A DNA stretch of 64,000 bases from Hyphomicrobiales bacterium (GCA_027489955.1 JAIXYZ010000002.1:1-64000), one strand, 5' to 3'; shown: positions 8,812 through 17,308, counted from the first letter of the stretch. Translations and numbers: made by a program. The notes: a model not told the origin generated them from the letters alone.

Positions 8812-10818
8812 TCACCGGTAGAGGACCTTGCGGACGGCCGCGACGATGTCCGCCTGGCCGGGAATGACGGCACGTTCCAGCGTGTCGTTATAGGGCATCG
8901 GCACATCGGGCATGCCAACGCGGGCGACGGGGGCGTCCAGGTCGTCGAACGCCTCCTCCATCACGGTGGCGGCGATCTCCGCGCCGAAGCCCCATTTCGT
9001 CCAGCCCTCGTGGGCGACGACGAGCCTGTTCGTCTTGCGAACGGATTTCAGGATGGTTGGCATATCAAGCGGCCGCAGCGTGCGCGGGTCGATGACCTCG
9101 ACCTCGATGCCCTCCCGCGCCAGCTCGCGCGCCGCGGCCAGAGCCGGAGCGACCATCGCCATCGTCGCCACCACGGTGGCGTGCACGCCCTCGCGCTTGA
9201 TGTCCGCCTTGCCGATGGGGATGGCGTAGGGCTCCTCCGGAACCGGGCCTTTGGCCTGCACGTAGAGCAGCTTGTGCTCCAGGAAGACGACCGGGTTGTC
9301 GTCCCGGATCGCCGCCGTGAGCAGCCCCTTGGCGTCGTAGGCGGTCGAGGGAGCCATGACGACGAGGCCGGGAATGTGGGTGAACCAGGTCTCCAGCGAC
9401 TGGGAGTGCTGCGCGGCAAGGCGGATGCCGCCGCCCTGGGGGCCGCGCACCACCAGGGGCACGGTCGGCTTGCCGCCGAGCATGTAGCGGAACTTCGCCG
9501 CCTGGTTGACGATGGCATCCATCATGTGGGTGACGAAATCGAAGATCTGCACCTCGGCGATGGGGCGCGTGCCGGTGATGGCCGCGCCGACGGCGGCGTT
9601 GGCGATGGCGTTCTCGGAGATCGGCGTGTCGCGCACGCGCTCGGGGCCGTAGCGATCGAGGAGCCCGCGCGTGCAGCCGAAGATGCCGCCGGTCTTGGCG
9701 ACGTCCTCGCCCATGACGAAGACGCGCCCGTCGCGGGCCATTTCCTGGTCGATTGCCTCGCGGATCGCCTCCACGTAGGAGATGTCCCGCCCCGCGCCGG
9801 CGGCGGCGCCGGGCTCGGGCGGAAACTCGGGATGGGGGGCGGTGACCGCGCCCTCCAGGTCGGCGAGCGTCGGCTCGGGCGCGAGCTGCGCCTCCCCGAT
9901 GGCGGCCTCGACGGCGGCGTGAGCCTCCTCGCGCAGGCGGTCGGCGCCGCTTTCGCGCACCTGCCGGTCGGTGAGCAGCTTGCGGGCGCGGGCGACGGGA
10001 TCGCTCTGCTGCCGCCAGCGCTCCTCCTCCTCCTCGGTGCGGTACCGGGGCAGGTTGGCACGCATGGAATGGTCGCCCCAGCGATAGGTCAGGGCTTCGA
10101 TGAAGCTCGGGCCCTCGCCGGCGCGGGCGCGAGCCACCGCCGTCGCGACGCTGGCATGGACGGCCAGGATGTCGTTGCCGTCGATGGTCTCGCCGGGCAT
10201 GGAATAGCCGGCGGCGCGCCGGGACAGCCGGTCGATGGACGTGGATTCGTGCATCGCCGTCGTCAGGCCGTACTGGTTGTTCTCGCAGAAGAAGACCACC
10301 GGCAGCTTCCAGAGCGAGGCCATGTTGAAGGCCTCGTGGAAGATGCCCTCGTTGGCGGCCCCGTCGCCGAAGAAGACGAGGCAGACCTGATCGGTCCCGC
10401 GCAGCCGGGCCGAGAGGGCGGCGCCCGTGCCCAGGCCCGCGCCGGCGCCGACGATGCCGTTGGCGCCGAGGATTCCGCGGTCGAGCGCCGCGATGTGCAT
10501 GGAGCCGCCGAGCCCGCCGCAATAGCCGGTGGCGCGCCCCATCAGTTCGGCCATCATGCGCGTGAGGTCCGCGCCCTTGGCGATGCAATGGCCGTGGCCG
10601 CGATGGTGGGAGACGACGTAATCGTCGTCCCGCAGGGCCGCGCAGGCGCCGACCGCGATCGCCTCCTGCCCGACGCAGGAATGCGCGGTGCCCTTCACCA
10701 CGCCCTGCAGGAACAGCTCGATCACCCGCTCGTCGAAGCGGCGCACGAGGCACAGGTCGCGATAGGCCCGCTCCAGGAAGGCAGTGTCCGGCAGCGGGGG
10801 GCCGACCTCGACGTTCAT
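8812..10818 (-). CDS. Fused E1 alpha-beta subunit of a 2-oxo acid/acetoin dehydrogenase
   Basis: Thiamine-diphosphate enzyme that decarboxylates 2-oxo acids (or acetoin) and passes the acyl group to a lipoyl E2 (668 aa). The first half is an E1-alpha domain with the ThDP motif GDG at 151-153 to NN at 180-181. The second half is an E1-beta domain beginning about ISYVEAIREAIDQEMARD and including the ENAIANAAVGAAITGTRPI region. Alpha and beta subunits are usually separate genes; here they are one polypeptide. No E2 or E3 gene lies in the window, so it would have to borrow them from another complex. ATG 10818 overlaps the stop of the RidA-like gene (ATGA), implying coupled translation. Confidence 0.9.
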   Translation of the reverse strand: MNVEVGPPLPDTAFLERAYRDLCLVRRFDERVIELFLQGVVKGTAHSCVGQEAIAVGACAALRDDDYVVSHHRGHGHCIAKGADLTRMMAELMGRATGYCGGLGGSMHIAALDRGILGANGIVGAGAGLGTGAALSARLRGTDQVCLVFFGDGAANEGIFHEAFNMASLWKLPVVFFCENNQYGLTTAMHESTSIDRLSRRAAGYSMPGETIDGNDILAVHASVATAVARARAGEGPSFIEALTYRWGDHSMRANLPRYRTEEEEERWRQQSDPVARARKLLTDRQVRESGADRLREEAHAAVEAAIGEAQLAPEPTLADLEGAVTAPHPEFPPEPGAAAGAGRDISYVEAIREAIDQEMARDGRVFVMGEDVAKTGGIFGCTRGLLDRYGPERVRDTPISENAIANAAVGAAITGTRPIAEVQIFDFVTHMMDAIVNQAAKFRYMLGGKPTVPLVVRGPQGGGIRLAAQHSQSLETWFTHIPGLVVMAPSTAYDAKGLLTAAIRDDNPVVFLEHKLLYVQAKGPVPEEPYAIPIGKADIKREGVHATVVATMAMVAPALAAARELAREGIEVEVIDPRTLRPLDMPTILKSVRKTNRLVVAHEGWTKWGFGAEIAATVMEEAFDDLDAPVARVGMPDVPMPYNDTLERAVIPGQADIVAAVRKVLYR

Positions 10819-11225
10819 CGCGGGCCGCCCCTGACGGCGGTGACCTTCACCTCGCAGACGATGCCGGGCATGGAGAAGGCCGAGACGCCGAAGCCCGTCC
10901 AGGTGGGGAAGACCGGCCCGGTGATGAACCGGTCCTTCACCGCCATGAAGAGCGGAAGGTCGGCGGGGAAGTCCAGGAACCAGGTCTCCAGCTCGACGAT
11001 GTCGGCGAAGGAGAAGCCGGCCGCGTCGAGCACCTTGCCGACATTGCGGAAGCATTGCTCAAACTGAGCCTCCCGGTCGGCGACGACGGCGAGGGTCTCG
11101 TCCCGGCCGACCTGGCCGGAGACGTAGAGCGTGTCGCCGACCAGGACGCCCGGCGCGTAATGGAAGCGCTCGACGATGGCCTCCATGCCCTCGGGCACGA
11201 TCATGCGGCGTTCGGCGGACGGCAT
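10815..11225 (-). CDS. RidA/YjgF-family protein, atypical
   Basis: Small trimeric-fold protein of the Rid family (136 aa). Classic RidA hydrolyses reactive imines made by PLP enzymes. The family fold is visible in LYVSGQVGRDE, QFEQCFRNVGKVLDAAG and a C-terminal VCEVKVTAV strand. In classic RidA an arginine (Arg105 of E. coli) precedes that strand in a PARS-like motif; here the segment reads SMPGIVCEV, without the arginine. Imine deaminase activity is therefore doubtful and it probably belongs to another Rid subfamily. It is part of the catabolic operon, 10 bp after the TRAP large-permease gene and overlapping the E1 gene by 4 bp. Confidence 0.88.
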   Translation of the reverse strand: MPSAERRMIVPEGMEAIVERFHYAPGVLVGDTLYVSGQVGRDETLAVVADREAQFEQCFRNVGKVLDAAGFSFADIVELETWFLDFPADLPLFMAVKDRFITGPVFPTWTGFGVSAFSMPGIVCEVKVTAVRGGPR

Positions 11226-11235
11226 GGCGTCTCCC

Positions 11236-12561
11236 TCAGTTCATGATCGCCGGCAGCCACAGCGCCAGCTGGGGGAAGAGGAGGACGAGCGCCAGGCCGA
11301 TGAGCTGGAGGCCGATGAACGGCCACATGGCGGAGAAGATCTCGTCCAGCGTCATGTCCTTGGGCGCGACGCCCTTGAGATAGAAGGCGGCCGGGGCAAA
11401 GGGCGGGGTCAGGTAGGCGACCTGCATGCACAGGTTGAACAGGATGCCGAACCAGATCTTGTCGTAGCCGAGCGCCACCGCCGCCGGGACGAAGATCGGC
11501 ATCGTCAGGAGCATGATGCCGATCCAGTCGAGGAAGAAGCCGAGCGCGATCCACACACCCATCATGACGAGCACGACGACGAGCGGCGGGAACGGCAGGT
11601 CGGTCAGCAGCGCGCGGGCGAAGTCGATGCCGCCCATGAGGTTGTAGACGCCGATCAGCGCGTTGGTGCCGATCACCAGCCAGATGACCATGCCCATGGT
11701 GGACAGGGTCTGCAGGCCGGCCTCTCGCAGGAGCCCCCAGGAGAGCCCGCCGCGCAGGGCGACCGAGAGGAGGACGCCGGCAACGCCGACCGCCGCCGAT
11801 TCCGTCACCGACGCGATGCCCAGATAGATCGAGCCGAGCACGGACAGCGCGATCGCCACCGGCAGGATCACCGAGCGCAGGAGGCGCAGCTTCTCGCCGA
11901 GCGGCATGGCGAGGACCTCGGGCGGCGGCGGCGGGCCGAGCCGCGGATCGAGCCGGCAGCGCAGCAGGATGTAGGCGATGTAGATCGCCGCGAGGAGCAG
12001 GCCGGGCACGAGCGAGGCGAAGAACAGGTCCGCGACGGAGGCGCCGGCGGTGATGCCGTAGAAGACGAGGATCACCGAGGGCGGGATCATCGTGCCCAGG
12101 GAGCCGGAGGCGCAGATCGTGCCGATGGCCAGGCGCCGGTCGTAGCCGAGCCGCAGCAATTGCGGCAGCGCGACGAGGCCGAGCACGACGATCTCGCCGC
12201 CGATGGCGCCGACCGTGGAGGCCAGGATGACACCGACCAGCGTCGTCACCACGCCGAGCCCGCCCGGCAGCCTGCCGGCCCAGACGTTGAGCGCGCCGTA
12301 GAGGTCGCGGGCTATGCCCGACCGCTCCAGGATCGACGCCATCAGGATGAAGAACGGCACCGAGACCAGGACGTAGGAATCGACGAATTCGAAGCTGCGG
12401 CTGGCGAGCAGGTAGAGGCTCTGCGGGCCGTAGAAGAGCAGGCACAGGGCGACCGCGATGGAGCCCGTGGTGAAGGCGAGCGGAATGCCGGCGAGCAGCA
12501 TGCCCACCATGGCGGCGATGATGAGGAGCGACCAGGTGGCGATGTCGAGGCCGAGCAGCAT
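11236..12561 (-). CDS. dctM: TRAP transporter large permease (DctM-like)
   Basis: The 12-helix membrane subunit of a tripartite ATP-independent periplasmic transporter (441 aa), which imports an organic acid using an ion gradient. Typical DctM features include LAGIPLAFTTGSIAVAL near the N-terminus, SVPFFILMASILERSGIARD, GSLGTMIPPSVILVFYGI and a C-terminal LTPPFAPAAFYLKGVAP. It is full length with no interruption. It lies 3 bp after the small-permease gene and is followed by the RidA-like gene. Substrate is set by the binding protein at 13127-14152. Confidence 0.95.
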   Translation of the reverse strand: MLLGLDIATWSLLIIAAMVGMLLAGIPLAFTTGSIAVALCLLFYGPQSLYLLASRSFEFVDSYVLVSVPFFILMASILERSGIARDLYGALNVWAGRLPGGLGVVTTLVGVILASTVGAIGGEIVVLGLVALPQLLRLGYDRRLAIGTICASGSLGTMIPPSVILVFYGITAGASVADLFFASLVPGLLLAAIYIAYILLRCRLDPRLGPPPPPEVLAMPLGEKLRLLRSVILPVAIALSVLGSIYLGIASVTESAAVGVAGVLLSVALRGGLSWGLLREAGLQTLSTMGMVIWLVIGTNALIGVYNLMGGIDFARALLTDLPFPPLVVVLVMMGVWIALGFFLDWIGIMLLTMPIFVPAAVALGYDKIWFGILFNLCMQVAYLTPPFAPAAFYLKGVAPKDMTLDEIFSAMWPFIGLQLIGLALVLLFPQLALWLPAIMN

Positions 12562-12564
12562 GGA

Positions 12565-13068
12565 TCAGTCCCTCGCCCGGAAGGCGGCGACGACCCGCTC
12601 GGCCACGACGCCGAGGAAGATCAGCGTCGCCAGGAGCAGGACGGACTTGCCGATCGCCGGCAGCGGCCAGTTCGGTGGGCCGGGCGTCAGCTCCGGCCGC
12701 CAGCCCTGCGGGCCGAACCGCCAGACCGCCTCCTCGGCCTGAATCCACAGGCCGTAGGCGAAGCCGGCGAGGTAGAACAGGCCGATGCACAGCCCGGCGA
12801 TGAGGAGCACCCGCCGCGTGGCCGGGCGGCGGGCATCGGCGAAGACCGTGATGCGGATATGCTGGTCGTGGACCATGGCGTAGGCGCCGCCGATGGCGAA
12901 ACCGATGGCGCACAGGGTCGTCACGGTGGGGTTCGACCAGCTCGAGGGCATGCCGAAGACGTAGCGCATCACGACCTCGAGCACGGACAGGGCGACGGCG
13001 GCCAGGAAGAACCAGGCCACGACCCTGCCGAGCCGGTCGGACACGCGCGAGATGGGACGTCCGGTCAT
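12565..13068 (-). CDS. dctQ: TRAP transporter small permease (DctQ-like)
   Basis: Four-helix membrane partner of DctM (167 aa). Helices are visible at VVAWFFLAAVALSVLEVVMRYVF, TLCAIGFAIGGAYAMV, VLLIAGLCIGLFYLAGFAYG and SVLLLATLIFLGVVAERVV. The DctQ-type VMRYVFGMPSSWSN motif follows helix 1, and VHDQHIRITVF follows helix 2. It lies between the binding-protein and large-permease genes. Confidence 0.92.
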   Translation of the reverse strand: MTGRPISRVSDRLGRVVAWFFLAAVALSVLEVVMRYVFGMPSSWSNPTVTTLCAIGFAIGGAYAMVHDQHIRITVFADARRPATRRVLLIAGLCIGLFYLAGFAYGLWIQAEEAVWRFGPQGWRPELTPGPPNWPLPAIGKSVLLLATLIFLGVVAERVVAAFRARD

Positions 13069-13126
13069 CGCCTCGTCTCCCCTGCAGCGGAGCCCGGCAC
13101 GCGCCGGGCCCCGGGCCTTGCGGCGT

Positions 13127-14152
13127 TCAGCCGACCTTCTTCTGGAAGGCGCGGTGGCTGTCCACGATCTTGCGGGCGATGGCGCTCTTGCCGGCGAGCT
13201 CCTCCTGCTTCTGGGAGGTGAAGCCGCGCAGCTTGGCGATCTCGGCCTTGTCCCAGACGACGATCTCGACGCCCTCCGTCTTCATCTTGGCGATGGCGGC
13301 ATCATCGTCGGCGCGGATCTGGGTCTTGAGCGCGGCGCTCATGGCGCGGGCCTCGTCCTCGATCAGCTTGCGCATCTCGGCGGGGATGCGATCCCAGCTG
13401 CGCTTGCCGAAGGCGATCTCGGTCGCCGGCATGGAATGGGCGGCGTCGATGGAGAACTTGGCGGCGCGGTAGAGGCCGACCTCCATGTTCTGCCCCGGGC
13501 TCGCCCAGTCGGTGGCGTCGATGACGCCGGACTGGAGCGCGTTGAACACCTCGCCCGCAGGCAGGTTGACGACGGCGGCGCCGGCCAGGCCGAACACTTC
13601 GGAGATCATGCCCGGCGGGACGCGGATCTTCAGGCCCTTCAGGTCCTCGGCGGTCTTGATCGCCTTGCGCGCCGGGATGTGCTCCGACGGCCAGAAGACG
13701 TTGGCGACGTAGACCATGTTGGAGGCCGCGTAGAGCTCCTTGCCGAGGTCCTCGCCGCCACCCTCGCGGTACCAGCGGTCGCGGGTGTCGACATTGTCGT
13801 AGGAGGCGCCGGTGTCGCCGAACACGGTGAAGCCGGCGTCGCGGGCGGCGAAGAAGGACGAGGACGAATAGTGCCCGTCGAGTATGCCGGCCTGGACCGC
13901 GTTGATCGTCTCGGTCGGCCCGACCGCGCCGCCGGCGGGCAGGACCTGGATGGAGAGCGCGCCGTTGGTCTTGGCCTTCAGGTCGGCGGCGTATTTCTCC
14001 AGCGCGCGGTGGGTGGGCGAGGCCGCGGGCAGGAAGCCCTGGATCTTGAGCGCCGTGGACTGGGCGCGGGAGGGCGTGATGACGAAGGGGGCAGCGACGG
14101 CGCCGGTGAGCGCCAGGGCGCCGACCTTCAGGAGTTCGCGACGGGTGGTCAT
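13127..14152 (-). CDS. dctP: TRAP transporter substrate-binding protein (DctP-like)
   Basis: Periplasmic binding protein of the TRAP system (341 aa). The N-terminus is a Tat-type signal: twin arginines in TTRRELLKVGALALTG and an Ala-rich region ending SRAQS. The mature part carries DctP hallmarks: LKIQGFLPAASPTHRALEKY, LKGLKIRVPPGMISEVFG with the substrate-clamping region, and NALQSGVIDATDWASPG, a form common in binding proteins for 2-oxo monocarboxylates. Presence of this group-specific motif hints at a keto acid substrate; this is inference. It is second in the operon, 68 bp after the BKACE gene. Confidence 0.92.
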   Translation of the reverse strand: MTTRRELLKVGALALTGAVAAPFVITPSRAQSTALKIQGFLPAASPTHRALEKYAADLKAKTNGALSIQVLPAGGAVGPTETINAVQAGILDGHYSSSSFFAARDAGFTVFGDTGASYDNVDTRDRWYREGGGEDLGKELYAASNMVYVANVFWPSEHIPARKAIKTAEDLKGLKIRVPPGMISEVFGLAGAAVVNLPAGEVFNALQSGVIDATDWASPGQNMEVGLYRAAKFSIDAAHSMPATEIAFGKRSWDRIPAEMRKLIEDEARAMSAALKTQIRADDDAAIAKMKTEGVEIVVWDKAEIAKLRGFTSQKQEELAGKSAIARKIVDSHRAFQKKVG

Positions 14153-14220
14153 GGGTGGTTCCTCCTCTGGGACGACGGGCTTGTTTCGCCTTCTTGTCGG
14201 GTGAATGGCCGGAATGGCCG

Positions 14221-15102
14221 TCAGGTCATGGCAAGGATCGCCTTGGCTTCCGCCGGTGTGGCGACCTCGCGGCCGAGCTCGCGAGCGATCTCGGCGATGC
14301 GGCGCACGAGGTCCGCGTTCGTGGGCTGGCCCAGCTCGGGATAGTGGTAGTCGCCAAGGCCGATGGAGATGTGCCCGCCCTGGGCGATGATCGCGGCGGC
14401 GAGCGAGAACAGGTTGCCGCCGAAATTCACGACGGTCCATTCCACCCGCCGGTCGGCGGGGAGGAAATCCAGATGGGCCTGAAGGCCCTTCAGCGTGCCC
14501 GGATGCCCGCCCAGGAACGTGTTGTCCGTCAGGCAGAAGCAGATGAAGGCCGGCTCGTCGATCAGCCCCATGTCGAGGAAGGCGCCGGCATAGCGCGTGA
14601 AGCCGATGGTCCACGAGACGAGGTAGGGCTTCATGCCCGCTTCGCGGATGTTCTGCGCGAAATAGACCAGCGTTTCGGTGGAGTTCTTGTAGACGAGGTT
14701 CGTCGTCTCGAACCGGCGGGCCTGCGCGTTGTAGCGGTCGACATTGACCGAGCCCATGTCGATGGGCGCGAAATGCGGGGCGCGGGCGGGGTCCTTCGCC
14801 ATGGCCAGGATGTGGTCCAGGCGCTCCTCGCCGGAGGCGTCCAGCGTCACGTAGCCGAGCGTCGGATGGACGAGGATGTCGGAGGAGGCGCGGACCCGCT
14901 CGACCGTGTCGGCATAGGCGGCGGCGGCGTGGTCGGGCTGCCCGTCCGGCTGGCGGGCATGGAAATGCAGGATCGCGGCGCCCGCCTCGCGGCAGGCCTG
15001 CGCGTCGGCGGCGATCTCCTGCGGCGAGTACGGCACGTGCGGGTTGCCCTGCTCGCGCATCATGTACTCGTTGACCCGCGCCTCGATGATGAGCTTGCGC
15101 AC
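14221..15102 (-). CDS. BKACE (beta-keto acid cleavage enzyme, DUF849) family protein
   Basis: Family members condense a beta-keto acid with acetyl-CoA and cleave it to acetoacetate and a new acyl-CoA (293 aa). The TIM-barrel family pattern is clear: LIIEARVNEY, then the metal-binding HFHAR with His46 and His48, VHPTLGY, and VNFGGNLFSLAAAIIAQGGH. The third metal ligand in the well-studied member is a Glu in a GLEDN-like motif after GGH; here that segment reads GLGDYHYPELG at about 248-258, with Gly in place of Glu. The metal site may therefore be altered. It is the first gene of the leftward catabolic operon, behind paired GGCATAT sites and a divergent PAS-LuxR regulator. Confidence 0.87.
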   Translation of the reverse strand: MRKLIIEARVNEYMMREQGNPHVPYSPQEIAADAQACREAGAAILHFHARQPDGQPDHAAAAYADTVERVRASSDILVHPTLGYVTLDASGEERLDHILAMAKDPARAPHFAPIDMGSVNVDRYNAQARRFETTNLVYKNSTETLVYFAQNIREAGMKPYLVSWTIGFTRYAGAFLDMGLIDEPAFICFCLTDNTFLGGHPGTLKGLQAHLDFLPADRRVEWTVVNFGGNLFSLAAAIIAQGGHISIGLGDYHYPELGQPTNADLVRRIAEIARELGREVATPAEAKAILAMT

Positions 15103-15149
15103 CCGGTCCTCCTGTCAGGCTCTGGCGGCCTTGTGGGAGGCAGAGTATG

Positions 15150-15181
15150 GGCATATACCTGATCGTCAATAGGCATATGCC
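15150..15181. promoter_or_regulatory. Paired GGCATAT palindromes between operon and LuxR-type regulator
   Basis: GGCATATACC at 15150-15159 and the perfect palindrome GGCATATGCC at 15172-15181 are 22 bp apart centre to centre, two turns of the helix. They lie in the 93-bp gap between the BKACE gene and the divergent PAS-LuxR gene, 14 bp before the latter's start and overlapping its probable promoter. Binding by that regulator is inferred. Confidence 0.55.
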
Positions 15182-15195
15182 ATCAGGAGGCAGCC

Positions 15196-16050
15196 ATGCG
15201 GGGCGAGGGTGGGGCGCCGGCGGACGGGCCGACGCTGGAAACGTTCATCCAGAACCTGCCGGGCAACGTGTACCGGCGCGTGCGCCTGCCGGACGGAACC
15301 TACCGGTTCGAGTTCCTCTCCAGCGGCCTCTTCCGCCAGTTCGCCATCGACAACGAGCGCCTCCTGGCGCAGCGCCCGGTGACGTTCGACTGGATCCATC
15401 CCGACGACCGGATGCGCTTCGTCGCCGACCTGGAAGTCAGCGCGGCGACGCTCGGCATCCTCGACCACCGCATCCGCGTCGTGGGCTCGCGCGGGGACGT
15501 CTACTGGGCCCGCGGCATCGCGCGGCCCAGCCGCAGGCCGGACGGCAGCGTCGTGTGGGACGGAATCGTCATCGACGTGACGCGGGAGGTGGAGGCCGAG
15601 GCGGCCCTGCGCATCGCCAAGGCCGACGCCGACCGCGCGCAGGCCAATGCGGCGCGCCTCGTGGCCGAGGCGGTGCGGCGGCTGGAAAAGCCCGTCGCCG
15701 CCCTGCACGCCTTCGTCGAGGAGAACCGGGCGCTGATGCCCGCCGCCATGACGGGCCGGCTGGAGACGCTGCTGGGCACGATCGAGGTAGCGCTGGGCGA
15801 CATAAGACCCGACAGCGCCCGCTCCGACCCGGGCGACGACATTCCGAGCGCGGGCTCGCGCGCCGCACCCCTGACCGCGCGGCAGCTCCAGGTCCTGGCG
15901 CTGCTGCGCCGGGGCCTCAGCAACAAGCAGATCGCGCTGCAGCTCGGCATCACGCCGGGCACGACCAAGCTCCATGTCGCCGCGATCCTGAAGGCGCTCA
16001 ACGCCGAGAACCGGCGCCAGCTCACCGGCGGCGAAGTGCCCGGCGCCTGA
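15196..16050 (+). CDS. PAS-domain LuxR-type transcriptional regulator
   Basis: Single-polypeptide sensor-regulator (284 aa). Residues about 12-135 resemble a PAS domain with PAC-like end (VTFDWIHPDDRMRF, then GDVYWARGIARPSRR and VWDGIVIDVT). A charged helical linker follows (residues about 136-210). A LuxR/GerE helix-turn-helix closes the protein (PLTARQLQVLALLRRGLSNK, then KLHVAAILKAL). There is no receiver Asp motif and no membrane segment, so it probably senses a cytoplasmic ligand or redox cue directly. The start has AGGAGG upstream. It is divergent from the BKACE-TRAP operon and is its most likely regulator. Confidence 0.88.
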   Translation: MRGEGGAPADGPTLETFIQNLPGNVYRRVRLPDGTYRFEFLSSGLFRQFAIDNERLLAQRPVTFDWIHPDDRMRFVADLEVSAATLGILDHRIRVVGSRGDVYWARGIARPSRRPDGSVVWDGIVIDVTREVEAEAALRIAKADADRAQANAARLVAEAVRRLEKPVAALHAFVEENRALMPAAMTGRLETLLGTIEVALGDIRPDSARSDPGDDIPSAGSRAAPLTARQLQVLALLRRGLSNKQIALQLGITPGTTKLHVAAILKALNAENRRQLTGGEVPGA

Positions 16051-16071
16051 CCGTGCCCCACGAGCGAGAAA

Positions 16072-16098
16072 CGGGCCCCGTCCTCAGGACGGAGCCCG
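16072..16098. terminator. Hairpin between convergent genes
   Basis: A near-perfect inverted repeat (12-bp arms with one mismatch, 3-nt loop TCA) lies between the 3' ends of the PAS-LuxR gene and the importer ATPase gene. GC-rich arms without a clear T-tract; a weak or Rho-assisted bidirectional terminator is the likeliest role. Confidence 0.5.
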
Positions 16099-16148
16099 CC
16101 GCGTCGCGCCCCGCCGCCCGAGGCCGTTCGGCGGCGCTGCGCAGTGCC

Positions 16149-17273
16149 TCAATGGGCGAGGTAGAGCGCCTTGTCGGCCGACAGGTCGATGGCGGCCGCC
16201 GATCCGGTCTCCAGGACCGGCTCGCCCGCCTGGTGCGCCATGTCGATGGTCACCTCGGTCGTGCCGAGGGTGACGCCGTAGCGGATCGTGCCGCCCAGGA
16301 ACTCCCGGTAGACGATCCTGCCGTCCAGGCGCGTGCGGCCCGGGGCGGCATGGCTGCCGGGCTCGGCGATGACCGCGTTCTGGGGCCGGAAGACGAGCCT
16401 CGCCCCGGAAGGCACGTCGCGGCCGGCCGGGATCGGGACCGTGCCGCCGCCACCCGCGATGACGAAGGCCCTGGACGCGCCGGAGCCATGCACCTCGCCC
16501 TCCACGATGTTCACCGTGCCGAGGAAGTTGGCGACGAAGAGGTTCGCCGGGCGGTCGTAGAGCTCCATCGGCGCGCCGACCTGCTGGATCACGCCGTCGC
16601 TCATGACGGCGATGCGGTCGCAGATCGTGTTCGCCTCCTCCTGGTCGTGGGTGACGAAGATGGTCGTGAGCTGCAATTCGCGCTGGAGCTCCAGGAGCTC
16701 GCGGCGCATCTGGACGCGCAGCTTGGCGTCGAGGTTCGAGAGCGGCTCGTCGAGGAGCAGCACGCGCGGCCGGATGACGACCGTGCGGGCGAGCGCGACG
16801 CGCTGCTGCTGGCCGCCCGAGAGCTGCGAGGGCTTGCGGTCGGCGAGGTGCTTGAGGCCGACAAGCTCGAGCGCCGCGTCGACGCGGGCTTCGATCTCGG
16901 CCTTGGGCACCTTCCGCTCCTCCAGGCCGAAGGCGACGTTGCGGCGCACGCTCATGTGCGGCCACAGGGCATAGGACTGGAAGACCATGCCGACGTCGCG
17001 CTTCCAGGGCGGGAGCGTGGAGACGTCGGTGTCGCCGATCAGCACCTGCCCGGTCTGGGCGACGTTGAAGCCGGCGATGAGGCGCAGGAGCGTCGTCTTC
17101 CCGCAGCCGGACGGCCCGAGGAAGGCGAAGAACTCGCCGGGCCGGATGGTGAGGTTCACGTCCTTGAGGACATGGGTCGTCCCGTAGGAGAGATTGACGT
17201 TCTCGACGCGGATGCCGGCGGCGCGGGACCCGGCTCCCAGGACCGGACTCTGGTGCGTGGACTGGATGTTCAT
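16149..17273 (-). CDS. ABC transporter ATP-binding protein, AfuC/FbpC-like
   Basis: ATPase of the importer encoded by 16149-20491 (374 aa). Walker A GPSGCGKTT, Q-loop VFQSYALWPHMS, signature LSGGQQQRVALAR, Walker B VLLLDEPLSNLD and H-loop VTHDQEE are all present, followed by a TOBE-like C-terminal domain of about 130 residues. ATG 17273 was chosen because GGGAGGG lies just upstream; an in-frame ATG at 17291 is possible. It follows the fused permease gene by 35 bp, so it is the last gene of the operon. Confidence 0.93.
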   Translation of the reverse strand: MNIQSTHQSPVLGAGSRAAGIRVENVNLSYGTTHVLKDVNLTIRPGEFFAFLGPSGCGKTTLLRLIAGFNVAQTGQVLIGDTDVSTLPPWKRDVGMVFQSYALWPHMSVRRNVAFGLEERKVPKAEIEARVDAALELVGLKHLADRKPSQLSGGQQQRVALARTVVIRPRVLLLDEPLSNLDAKLRVQMRRELLELQRELQLTTIFVTHDQEEANTICDRIAVMSDGVIQQVGAPMELYDRPANLFVANFLGTVNIVEGEVHGSGASRAFVIAGGGGTVPIPAGRDVPSGARLVFRPQNAVIAEPGSHAAPGRTRLDGRIVYREFLGGTIRYGVTLGTTEVTIDMAHQAGEPVLETGSAAAIDLSADKALYLAH

Positions 17274-17308
17274 GGATGCCCTCCCAGGCATGATCAGGTC
17301 TGGCGCGA

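Noticed and set aside
8461-11067. Very long open frame (868 aa) on the plus strand
   Set aside because: It runs antisense to the aldolase, E1 and RidA-like genes, which carry full family motifs. The product is rich in Arg, Gly and Ala without domains, as expected of an open antisense frame in high-GC DNA.
11176-13221. 681-aa open frame on the plus strand
   Set aside because: Antisense to the TRAP permease genes, with an almost purely charged composition.
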